Source: JASLDZ01 sp965199975 (GTDB lineage: Bacteria; Pseudomonadota; Alphaproteobacteria; Caulobacterales; Caulobacteraceae). From it: a stretch of 64,000 nucleotides of DNA. The notes beneath the pieces were generated by a model that saw only the letters and a program-made list of their open reading frames with translations, made no database searches and had not been told where the DNA came from. This document shows, piece after piece, positions 50,505-59,900 of the stretch (the first letter of the stretch is position 1; each line of letters starts with the position of its first letter). Location: the NCBI GenBank assembly GCA_965199975.1, contig OZ241340.1:2480001-2544000 (forward strand), in the 5' to 3' direction. Made by a program: the position numbers and the translations under genes.

Positions 50505-52734
50505 GCTCGCCCGACACGGTCCAGGGGCGATCGCCGCGCAGGTCCTGCGCCCAGCGCACCCGCCACTCACCGCCCGATGCGCGCCACAGCTCGGCCGACC
50601 CGCCGCGGGCGAGGTCGCCCTCGTCGAGCACCACGCGGCCACGGCAGGCGGGCGCCTGCGCCAAAGGCGGCATCCGACCTGTGCGCAGGATCACCAACGG
50701 CGCGGAGGCGCACAGCGCCTCCACCCGATCCGGCGGCGCGGGCCTGAGCCCGTACCAGCTCGCCACGTCGACCGCCGCGCCGTCGGCGGGCATGCAGGCG
50801 GAGCGATTGCAGGCGAACAGCGCGTCCGCTGAGGCCTGGGCCTCGTCGCCGGCGGGCGCGAAGGCGCGTCCGCGCCGCTTGGCCCACAGCTCGAAGGCGA
50901 AGCGCTGCGAGCGGGGCCGCGCCAGCACCGCCTCGCGCCGCTCTGAGACGGCGGCTGCAACTGCGAAGTTGGCGCCCTCCGGAGCGATCCACAGGTCGGG
51001 CGCCGGCGGCCGCGGCCACGCCCACACCGCGAGAAACAGCGGCGCGCCCAACCAACGCAGGCTTCCGCGCCACAGGCAGATGAGGAGGAGGCCGCCGAAG
51101 CTCACCGGCAGGGCCGCGGCCGGCGCGCTCGCCACCCCAACCACAGCGTGCGGCGCGCCGGCGAAGAGGCGCGCCACCGCCACCAGCCCGTCCAATCCCC
51201 AGCCGGCGACCGCCAGCGGCGGTCCGCCCCAGCCTACCAGTTCGCCCAGCACTCCCAGCGCCAGCGCCGGCATGATCACGAGCGACGAGAGCAGCTCGGT
51301 CGCCACATTCGACGGCAGGCCCCACAGCGTCACCCGGTTGAAGTGCTGGATGCCGAATGGGTCGGTGGCCAGGCCCGCCACCAGGCTTACCGCCGCTCCG
51401 GCGAGCAACCAGTCGCGGCCGCGCAGCATCAGACGCCGACTCCAGGGCTCGTCCTTGCGCCGCGGCGCGTGCGGCCAGGCCTCGGCGAGCGCGAGCAGGG
51501 CGGCGGTGGCGGCGAAGCTCATCTCGAAGCCGGGCTGGGCGACCGCCTCGGGCTGGAAGGCGAGGATAAGCAGCGCCGCGACCGCCAGGCTGTGCAACGT
51601 CAGCGCGCGGCGATCGAGCAGGATGGCGGTGAAGGCGATGCCCGCCGTCAGCGCCGAGCGGATGGCCGGCGCCGGTGCGCCAGACAGGAGCAGATAGCCG
51701 CCCAGCGCGACGAGGCCGACGCCCGACGCCACCTTCTTACCGCTGACTCGCAGCGCCGCCCACGGCCATATCGCGATCGCCAGCCGCGCCAGGGCGAAGG
51801 CGAAGCCGCCGACAATGGCCATGTGCACGCCCGAGATCGACAGGATATGCGCCAGACCCGAGTCGCGCATGGCCTGCACGTCACCCGGGTCGAGCCAGGC
51901 CTGCTGGCCGGTGACGAGCGCCGCCGCCAGGCCTCCGCGATGCGGGCCCATGCGCGCCACCAGTCGCTGCGACAGCCGCCAGCGCGCCGCGTTCAACGCC
52001 AACTCGGCCCGCAGCAGCAGCGGCGCCGGCGGCAGCACGGTCTCGGACGGCGGCCGCAAAACCAGCCCCGAGCCGCCGACGCCAGCGAAGTAGGCGTCGC
52101 GGGCGAAGTCGTAGGCGCCGGGCGCGGCGGGGGGCGGGGGCGGTCCCATGATGGCGCTCATCGCCACGGGCGTTCCCGGCGCGGGCGGCGAACCGCCACG
52201 CAGGCTCACGCGCACCAGCGCCGGCGTGGACTCCGGCGCGAGGCGGCCCAGCCGGACCGGCGCGACCAGAACGCGCTCGCGGCTGGCGTCGGCGGAGACT
52301 ACATCCACCACCCAGCCCTCAAGCCGCACCGCTCGGCGCGAGGCGGGCGACACGGGCGCGCCGATCCATCGCGCCTTGGCCGCCCCCGCCGCGAAGCCGG
52401 CCGCCCCGAAGGCCAGCAAAGCGGCCATGATCGCCAGCGCCCGGCTGCGACCCCACCGCTGCGCGGCCACCGCCGCGCCCAGACCGACGAGCGCTGTTCC
52501 CGCCGCCATCCAAGGCGTCGGCTCCAGCGGCAGGCCGATGTAGAGCGCTGCCCCCAGCCCCATCGCCACGGGCGCCCACAGGAACCAGCGCTCCGCCTGC
52601 GCCGCCGGTTGAGCGCGCGCCTCGACCGCCACCCACGCGGCGAGCTTGGCCAGCGGGGCGCGCGTGCTAAGAGCGCCGGCCCGGCCAACGGCCGCACCCC
52701 AACCGCCCCCGCCGATGACCGACCCTTCAGCCAC
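50485..52734 (-). CDS. comEC: ComEC/Rec2-family DNA-uptake channel protein
   Basis: About 749 residues. An N-terminal region with helices (WFLWAPVAMGLGAALYIGL) and an OB-like segment precede the competence domain: LPPAPLLLRAELALNAARWR, GLAAALVTGQQAWLDPGDVQAM, SGLAHILSISGVHMAIVGG (hallmark) and APAPAIRSALTAGIAF, then further helices. The C-terminal metallo-beta-lactamase-like domain appears shortened to the DUF4131-type form. It transports single-stranded DNA across the inner membrane. The start is uncertain: GTG 52734 overlaps gltX by 20 bases and GTG 52632 is an alternative. Confidence 0.88.
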   Translation of the reverse strand: MAEGSVIGGGGWGAAVGRAGALSTRAPLAKLAAWVAVEARAQPAAQAERWFLWAPVAMGLGAALYIGLPLEPTPWMAAGTALVGLGAAVAAQRWGRSRALAIMAALLAFGAAGFAAGAAKARWIGAPVSPASRRAVRLEGWVVDVVSADASRERVLVAPVRLGRLAPESTPALVRVSLRGGSPPAPGTPVAMSAIMGPPPPPAAPGAYDFARDAYFAGVGGSGLVLRPPSETVLPPAPLLLRAELALNAARWRLSQRLVARMGPHRGGLAAALVTGQQAWLDPGDVQAMRDSGLAHILSISGVHMAIVGGFAFALARLAIAIWPWAALRVSGKKVASGVGLVALGGYLLLSGAPAPAIRSALTAGIAFTAILLDRRALTLHSLAVAALLILAFQPEAVAQPGFEMSFAATAALLALAEAWPHAPRRKDEPWSRRLMLRGRDWLLAGAAVSLVAGLATDPFGIQHFNRVTLWGLPSNVATELLSSLVIMPALALGVLGELVGWGGPPLAVAGWGLDGLVAVARLFAGAPHAVVGVASAPAAALPVSFGGLLLICLWRGSLRWLGAPLFLAVWAWPRPPAPDLWIAPEGANFAVAAAVSERREAVLARPRSQRFAFELWAKRRGRAFAPAGDEAQASADALFACNRSACMPADGAAVDVASWYGLRPAPPDRVEALCASAPLVILRTGRMPPLAQAPACRGRVVLDEGDLARGGSAELWRASGGEWRVRWAQDLRGDRPWTVSGELNGSGE

Positions 52735-54154
52735 CCCGTCCGCTCCCCGCAAGCCGGTGGTGACGCGCATCGCGCCCTCGCCTACCGGCTCCATGCACAT
52801 CGGCACGGCGCGCACAGCCTTATTCAACCTCCTGTACGCGCGCCACAACGGGGGCGAGTATCTGGTGCGGGTGGAGGACACCGACCGAGAGCGCTCCACC
52901 GCCGCCAACGTGGAGGTGATCTTCGACGGCCTGCGCTGGCTCGGTCTCGAGCCCGACCGGCCGCCGGTGTTCCAGGCGCAGCGGGCGCAGCGCCACGTGG
53001 AAGCGGTCGATGAGCTTCTCGCCCGCGGCGGCGCCTACCGCGACTACACCTCGGTGGAGGACGGCGAACGCGAGCGTGAGCGGGCGCGCGCCGAGGGCCG
53101 CGTGGTGCGCTCCGCTTGGCGCGACCGCGATCCCGCCGAGGCGCCGGAGAGTGCGCCCTTCACCGTACGATTGCGCGCGCCGATCGAGGGCGAGACCGTG
53201 GTCGACGACCTGGTCAAGGGCGTAGTCACCTTCCGCAACGCCGAGCTGGACGACCTCGTGCTGCTGCGCTCCGACGGCACGCCCACCTACAACCTGGCCG
53301 TGGTGGTCGACGACCACGACATGGGGATCACCCACGTGATCCGCGGCGACGACCACCTCAACAACGCCGCGCGCCAGACGCTGATCTATCGCGGCCTCGG
53401 CTGGGAGCTCCCCGCCTTCGCCCACCTGCCGCTGATCCACGGACCCGACGGCGCCAAGCTCTCCAAGCGCCATGGCGCTCAGGCGGTGGGCGAGTTCCGC
53501 GAGATGGGCTACCTGCCCGAGGCCATGCGTAACTACCTGGCGCGCCTGGGCTGGGGCCACGGCGACGACGAGCTGTTCGGCGATGCCGACGCCGCGGCCT
53601 GGTTCGATGTGGGCGACGTCGTCAAGGCGCCGGCGCGGCTCGATTGGCCCAAGCTCGGCTTCATCAACCAGCACTACATCCGCGAGGCGGACGACGCGCG
53701 CCTGCTGCCGCTCGTGGCCCAGGCCCACCGCGGGCGCGGCGTCGACCTGCCCGACAGCGACTTGCCCAAGCTCGCCGCGGCGATCCCGCTGGTGAAGGAG
53801 GCGGCGCAAACCCTCCTGCAGCTGGCCGACCTGACGCTCTTCGCCATCAAGCCGCGCCCGATGCCGCTCGACGAGAAGACCGCCAAGCTCCTCACCGAGG
53901 AGACCCGCGCGCGCCTGGGCCGACTGCGAGAGGCGCTCGGCGGCTATGCAGGCGCCTGGACGCCCCCTGAACTGGAGCCCGAGATCCGCGCCTTCGCGCA
54001 AGCCGAGGGGGTCGGCATCGGCAAGTTCGGCGCGGCCCTGCGCGGGGTGCTGGGCGGCGGCGCGCCGGCGCCCGACCTCGCCTCCACCCTCTCGGCGCTG
54101 GGCCGCGAGGAGGCGCTGGGCCGGCTGGCGGACGCCCTTTCCGCGGGCGCCTAA
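52715..54154 (+). CDS. gltX: Glutamyl-tRNA synthetase
   Basis: 479 residues, class I. TRIAPSPTGSMHIGTARTAL contains the HIGH motif in the HIGT form, RVEDTDRERST follows, and KLSKRHGA is the KMSKS loop. VIRGDDHLNNAARQTLIYRGL and YLPEAMRNYLARLGWGHGD are canonical. It charges tRNA-Glu (and perhaps tRNA-Gln, to be amidated later by GatCAB). ATG 52715 starts 13 residues before the core. The gene is divergent from comEC with overlapping starts, and gltA follows after 59 bases. Confidence 0.96.
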   Translation: MTDPSATPSAPRKPVVTRIAPSPTGSMHIGTARTALFNLLYARHNGGEYLVRVEDTDRERSTAANVEVIFDGLRWLGLEPDRPPVFQAQRAQRHVEAVDELLARGGAYRDYTSVEDGERERERARAEGRVVRSAWRDRDPAEAPESAPFTVRLRAPIEGETVVDDLVKGVVTFRNAELDDLVLLRSDGTPTYNLAVVVDDHDMGITHVIRGDDHLNNAARQTLIYRGLGWELPAFAHLPLIHGPDGAKLSKRHGAQAVGEFREMGYLPEAMRNYLARLGWGHGDDELFGDADAAAWFDVGDVVKAPARLDWPKLGFINQHYIREADDARLLPLVAQAHRGRGVDLPDSDLPKLAAAIPLVKEAAQTLLQLADLTLFAIKPRPMPLDEKTAKLLTEETRARLGRLREALGGYAGAWTPPELEPEIRAFAQAEGVGIGKFGAALRGVLGGGAPAPDLASTLSALGREEALGRLADALSAGA

Positions 54155-54213
54155 ACGGCTATAACGCACCGCAACATGGCCGCCCTCCCCGGCGGCGCAA
54201 GGGATGCACGTCG

Positions 54214-55515
<1,302 letters not shown>

Positions 55516-56700
55516 TCACAGCAGTCCACGTTCGCTGAGCACCCCGATCACAGCCTCGGCGGCCCGGTCCGAGGGATCGGGGCCGCCGCGGCCCATGCGC
55601 TCCAGGGCCGCGTCCTGCGCCGCACGCTGGGCGCCGCGGAGTGCGGCCGCGTCCAGCCGCTCGCCGACTGCGCGCGAGAGGTTCGCCGGCGTGCAGGCGC
55701 CCTGGATGAACTCAGGCATCACCTGCGCATCCGCCGCCACGTTCACCAGCGACACCCACGGCGTTCTGACGATGCCCTTGGCGAGCGCATGGGTCAGCGG
55801 CCCCAGGATGTAGCCCACCACCACCGCCGCCCCCGCCAGCGCCAGCTCGGTGGTGGCCGTACCCGAGCAGGCGAGCGCCACCTGGCCGGCCACCAGCGCG
55901 TCGTCCTTTTCCTCCGCGTCCTCCACCAGGACCGCGCCCACGTCCCATGCCCGGACGGCCTCTCGCACGGCAGCGGCCACGGTCGGGGCGACGGGCACGA
56001 CGACGGCGAGCGTGGGCCGCTCGGCCTTCAGCCGCCGCACCGCCTCGCCGAACACGGGCGCGAGGCGGCGCACTTCGCTGGGGCGGCTGCCGGGCAGGAC
56101 GAGCAGCACCGGCGCGTCGGCCGCGATCCCGTGGCGGCTGCGGAAGCGCTCGCCGTCGGCGTGCACGAAGCTGCGCGCCATCACAGGCGAGCCGACCACG
56201 GTGGTCGCCAAGCCCGCGCGCTCGAAATACGGTGCATCGAACGGGTGCAGCGCCAAGAGGTGGTCCACCGTCGCCGCCAGCGTGCGGGCGCGGCCAGGGC
56301 GCGAGGCCCACACCTGCGGGCCGACGTACTTGATCAGCGGCAGGTCGGGGCGGACGCGGCGCAGGCGCTGGGCGACGCGCAGGGTGAAGCCCCAGCTGTC
56401 GATCAGGACCACCGCGTCGGGCCGAGCGCGCGACGCCAGCGCCGCCGTCTCGTCGGCGCGGCGCACCACCCGCGGATAGGCGGCCACGCCTTCGGCGAAG
56501 CCCAGGACCGACAGCTCGGCGATGTCGAAGGGGCTGGCGATCCCCTCCCCCGCCATGCGCGGACCGCCGACGCCGACGAATCGCACACCCTCGCCCAGCC
56601 GCGCCTTCAGCCGCGCCATCAGCGCCGCGCCGAGCGCGTCGCCCGAAGCCTCGGCCGCCATCAGCATCAGCGTCAGGGACCGCGCAGACGCCGCGCTCAA
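55516..56700 (-). CDS. lpxB: Lipid A disaccharide synthase
   Basis: 394 residues of GT19. LMLMAAEASGDALGAALM is the conserved start, followed by RFVGVGGPRMAGEG, ELSVLGFAEG, VVLIDSWGFTLRVAQ, LIKYVGPQVWASRPGRA, LLALHPFDAPYFERAG, LVLPGSRPSEVRRL and ALACSGTATTELAL with the UDP-sugar-binding region. It makes lipid A disaccharide at the inner face of the inner membrane. I chose TTG 56700 because it overlaps the upstream stop (TTGA); other starts lie within the domain. The usual lpxA/lpxI neighbours are absent; instead it follows a secreted-protein gene. Confidence 0.92.
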   Translation of the reverse strand: MSAASARSLTLMLMAAEASGDALGAALMARLKARLGEGVRFVGVGGPRMAGEGIASPFDIAELSVLGFAEGVAAYPRVVRRADETAALASRARPDAVVLIDSWGFTLRVAQRLRRVRPDLPLIKYVGPQVWASRPGRARTLAATVDHLLALHPFDAPYFERAGLATTVVGSPVMARSFVHADGERFRSRHGIAADAPVLLVLPGSRPSEVRRLAPVFGEAVRRLKAERPTLAVVVPVAPTVAAAVREAVRAWDVGAVLVEDAEEKDDALVAGQVALACSGTATTELALAGAAVVVGYILGPLTHALAKGIVRTPWVSLVNVAADAQVMPEFIQGACTPANLSRAVGERLDAAALRGAQRAAQDAALERMGRGGPDPSDRAAEAVIGVLSERGLL

Positions 56701-57905
56701 GATTTGGCGCCCTTCCCCTCGCACGCGCCTTCGGTCGCGGAGGTCACCGCCAGAATGCGCCAAGCCCCTCCTACGCGGGCGAGAGTAAAGCGCTGCGAGC
56801 CGCCGTTGTCGGTCTCAAGACAAAGGCTGCGGCGCGACCCTTGCGCATCGAGCCGATAGGCTCCGAGCATGCCGAGCGTCCAATCGATGCTTTCGCCCGG
56901 CTTGACCGGCGAGGCGGACCGCAGAGCCGCGACCTGCGTGCGCACGACGGCGGCGGCGGCGGGGTCGGCCAGGCCGCCGGTCGCGCGGCCGTGGACCACC
57001 GCGTCGTAGAGGGCGTCCACCGCGTCCAGCTCGGGCGTGAGGCTGACGGTCGGGCCCCAAGCCGCGCCCTTCGCCGGGAGCACCACGTCGGTGCGCGCCT
57101 GTCGGCCGTCGCACGCTCCGCATGCGAAGATCTGGCGCCAGTCGTCCTTGCCGCCCACCCTCAGGCCGCTACCGCGCACGTCGACGAGCGGCTGCGCCTG
57201 GTCGGCCATGAAGGTGAAGGTGCGGGCGAGGAGCGGCTCGGCCCTCGCCCCGTCCCAGCGCCAGACGCTGACGAGCTGGCCGCCGGTGGCGCCCATCTCC
57301 TGGGCGTAGACGCCGTGCAGCACGAACCGCGCCGCGCCGTCCGCTTCTGGCCGCAGCACGGCGACCTCGGCGGTGAGCGGGCCGCATCGCGCAGCCGCGG
57401 TTGAGGGTCGGTGCGCACCGCAGCTGTCGCTGGCCCGCGAGGGCGACCACGCCTCGACCAGCGGGAACGCCCCGGCCTCGGCAGCCCCGGGCGCCTCGAT
57501 CGCCCACGCGGTCGTCACCCGACCGTCCTCGCCGCGCCGCAGGATGAAGGCGTCGCCCAACGGGTCGTCGGTCACGGCGAAGAGCTGGCTGCGCGCATCC
57601 AGCCGCACCGCCGAGACGTCGAAGCCCGTCGCCGCCTTCAGCGCGACGGCGGCGGCCGCAGGCGGCGCCGTTGGACGGGAGCGCAGCCAGTCGGCCGCCC
57701 ATCCCCGCACCGCCACCCACTGCGCCTCCAGCGCCGCGGCCGGCTCGGGTCCGTCCTTGAGGAAGAAGCCGTTCTCGTCGAGGGCGGCCTTGGCCACAAG
57801 CAGGGCCTCGGGCAGGTTCGGGGAGGGAGGCGGCGCAGCCTGCGCGCGCCCGACCACGGCCAGGGCGAGCGCCGCGACCGCTGCGACGCGCCGGGCGCCC
57901 GTCAC
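56697..57905 (-). CDS. Secreted protein of unknown function, 402 residues
   Basis: GTG 57905 overlaps the peptidase stop (GTGA). A signal peptide (ARRVAAVAALALAVVGRAQA) is followed by a beta-rich domain with several Cys residues, e.g. DSCGAHRPS/ARCGPLTAEV, FACGACDGRQ and the C-terminal EGACEGKGAKS. Segments such as DARSQLFAVTDDPLGDAFIL and QLVSVWRWDGARAEPLLARTF suggest a beta-propeller-like or lipoprotein-like envelope domain. It is coupled to both the S10 peptidase and lpxB genes. I do not recognise the family. Confidence 0.65.
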   Translation of the reverse strand: MTGARRVAAVAALALAVVGRAQAAPPPSPNLPEALLVAKAALDENGFFLKDGPEPAAALEAQWVAVRGWAADWLRSRPTAPPAAAAVALKAATGFDVSAVRLDARSQLFAVTDDPLGDAFILRRGEDGRVTTAWAIEAPGAAEAGAFPLVEAWSPSRASDSCGAHRPSTAAARCGPLTAEVAVLRPEADGAARFVLHGVYAQEMGATGGQLVSVWRWDGARAEPLLARTFTFMADQAQPLVDVRGSGLRVGGKDDWRQIFACGACDGRQARTDVVLPAKGAAWGPTVSLTPELDAVDALYDAVVHGRATGGLADPAAAAVVRTQVAALRSASPVKPGESIDWTLGMLGAYRLDAQGSRRSLCLETDNGGSQRFTLARVGGAWRILAVTSATEGACEGKGAKS

Positions 57906-59509
57906 CGCGCGTAGACCCGCCGCACGTCGGCCTTCAGCGCCCGCTGGCTGTCCGGCCGGGCGTAGAACATGTGGCCGCCGGGGTATTCCTTCACCTGCAC
58001 GCGGGTCGGATCGCCCATCACCGGCATCTGGTCGACGATGAGCAGGCTGGCCATGAAGGGGCACGAGAGGTCGTCCCAGCCGTGCACGATAAGCACCTTC
58101 ATCTTGGGATCGATGGCCACCGCCTGGCGCAGGTCGGTGACGCTCTCGCTGTCGCCGAACCAGCCGCGCTCCCACATGCGGTTCACCTCCTCGTTCAGCG
58201 CCTCGTAGCGCGCGTCGACCTTCCAGCCGACGGTGCGGGTGACGAAGTCGACCATGGCGCTGGTGGTGGGCGCGATGATGCCGTCCAGGATCGGGTCGTT
58301 GGTCTCCTGGTCGGGGGCGTAGGGGAAGGGATCGTAGGACGTGACATTGCTGTCGTAGCGCGAGCCGAGCTTGCCCTCGGCGCGGAACTTCTCGCGCAGA
58401 TAGGCCTGCGTCTCGATCCGCCCGCCGGAGCGGCGCACGAACAGCGGGTCCAGCCCGGTGAGCTCGGCCACCCTGGCTTCCATGCGCGCCTGGCTGGCGG
58501 GATCGGTGCGGCCGGCCAGGAGATCGACCGCGTATTGCGAGCGCGCGTAGGCGATCACCGGCGCCATGGTTGCGTCCGACAGCCGGCCCTGGCTCTCCAG
58601 GTGCGCCGCCACCATCGAGGGCATGGTGTCGACCCAGGGCATGGGCGAGAGGGCGCCGTCGGTGGTGGCCGGGCCGTCGAGGAAGGGAGAGACCAGCACC
58701 ACGCCCGAGACGCCCACGCCCATCTTGGTCTGCAGGTAGTGGGTGATGCGCGGGCCGCGGAAGCCGCCGTAGCTCTCGCCCACCACGTACTTGGGCGACT
58801 GCATGCGGCCGTTCTTGAGCAGCCAGTCGTAGACGATGCGCGACAGGTACTCGATGTCCGGCTTGACCGCGTAGAAGGCCTTCTTGGTCGCCTCCTCGTC
58901 CACCCGCGAGCGCGAGAAGCCGGTGCCCACCGGATCGATGAACACAAGGTCGGTCATGTCGAGCCAGGTGCCGGGATTATCGATCAGCTGGGGCCGCTCG
59001 CTGGGGCTCTCGCCCGTGCCGAAGGGCACGCGCTTGGGTCCGATGGCGCCCAGGTTGAGGTAGACCGAGCTCGCGCCCGGGCCGCCGTTGAAGGCGAAGG
59101 TCACAGGCCGGTTGGGATCGTGCGCCGCGCCGTCCAGCGTGTAGGCGGTGTAGACGACGTCGGCGATCACCTTGCCCTTGGCGTCGCGCACCGGCAGCGA
59201 ACCGACGGTGGCGGTGTAGCCCAGCTCGCGCCCGTCCACCCGCGTGGTCTGATGGGTGCTTGCCGGGGCTGGGAAGGGGGCGAAGTTCTCACCCTCCTTG
59301 GCGTCGGGCGCGCCGTCGCGACCGGAGCCGTTGTGGATCGTCTCGTTGGTGCCGGCAGGCGAGCCGCGGCCCAGGCGCGGGTGCTTGGCCGGGGCCGCCG
59401 GCTTGGACGCGTCGTCGTCGCTTTGCGCCGCGGCTGCGAGCGGGGACAGAGTCGTCGCGAAAAGGAGTCCGGACAGTCCGGTCGAGATTAGGAAACGCAG
59501 ACGCTTCAA
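57902..59509 (-). CDS. Secreted serine carboxypeptidase, family S10
   Basis: 535 residues with a signal peptide (LISTGLSGLLFATTLSPLAAAA). Family S10 motifs are present: FNGGPGASSVYLNLGAIGPKR (oxyanion/binding loop), GESYGGFRGPR with the nucleophile Ser, HGWDDLSCPF with the catalytic Asp and GGHMFYAR with the catalytic His. It is probably periplasmic or exported and trims C-terminal residues from peptides. Palindromic CCGGAC(A/T)GTCCGG elements lie at codon 10-14 and just upstream of the start. It heads an operon with a secreted unknown and lpxB. Confidence 0.92.
   Translation of the reverse strand: MKRLRFLISTGLSGLLFATTLSPLAAAAQSDDDASKPAAPAKHPRLGRGSPAGTNETIHNGSGRDGAPDAKEGENFAPFPAPASTHQTTRVDGRELGYTATVGSLPVRDAKGKVIADVVYTAYTLDGAAHDPNRPVTFAFNGGPGASSVYLNLGAIGPKRVPFGTGESPSERPQLIDNPGTWLDMTDLVFIDPVGTGFSRSRVDEEATKKAFYAVKPDIEYLSRIVYDWLLKNGRMQSPKYVVGESYGGFRGPRITHYLQTKMGVGVSGVVLVSPFLDGPATTDGALSPMPWVDTMPSMVAAHLESQGRLSDATMAPVIAYARSQYAVDLLAGRTDPASQARMEARVAELTGLDPLFVRRSGGRIETQAYLREKFRAEGKLGSRYDSNVTSYDPFPYAPDQETNDPILDGIIAPTTSAMVDFVTRTVGWKVDARYEALNEEVNRMWERGWFGDSESVTDLRQAVAIDPKMKVLIVHGWDDLSCPFMASLLIVDQMPVMGDPTRVQVKEYPGGHMFYARPDSQRALKADVRRVYAR
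59469..59481. repeat. 13-base palindrome CCGGACAGTCCGG, copy 2
   Basis: Lies inside the signal-peptide coding part of the S10 peptidase gene. It is identical to the element at 28520-28532. Its centre is 63 bases from copy 3, about six helical turns. Confidence 0.7.
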
Positions 59510-59531
59510 GGGCTTGGCTCACGTTGGAGGA

Positions 59532-59544
59532 CCGGACTGTCCGG
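59532..59544. repeat. 13-base palindrome CCGGACTGTCCGG, copy 3
   Basis: The reverse complement of copies 1 and 2, located 23 bases upstream of the S10 peptidase start codon (59509), in the leader or promoter region. Confidence 0.7.
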
Positions 59545-59688
59545 ATCCGATGGGGGGAGAGACGCGCGGGGGTTTGACGACGTTCGGACGGGCAAGTGAT
59601 AGGAGCTTACACGCGCTGACGTCGAGGGGGAGAGATGGACGTGCATTGCACGGGCGCGTCTCCGCGGACGGCTGAGCGCCCGAGGCCG

Positions 59689-59817
59689 GGTCGCCTCAAG
59701 GCACGCCTTCAGTATCGAAGGACGCCCTGCGTCCCGACCCCCTCAGGAAGCCGTCGCGCGCAGAGCGGGTCACGGCCGAAGAGCGGAGCCGAAGGCGCAG
59801 CGTGCCTTGACGCGACC
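59689..59817. repeat. MITE-like segment with 18-base terminal inverted repeats
   Basis: Ends GGTCGCCTCAAGGCACGC (59689-59706) and GCGTGCCTTGACGCGACC (59800-59817) are inverted repeats matching at 17 of 18 positions, separated by 93 bases of non-coding sequence. It sits in the 390-base gap between the S10 peptidase and the ABC-F gene, which otherwise holds no gene. No target duplication is obvious. Confidence 0.6.
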
Positions 59818-59900
59818 GAGCACGGCGGCATGACCTCGCCGAGGAGACTCCGGCAACGCGCCGACCAACACCCGCCACCTTTACCTCGCCCTCTCGCGCC

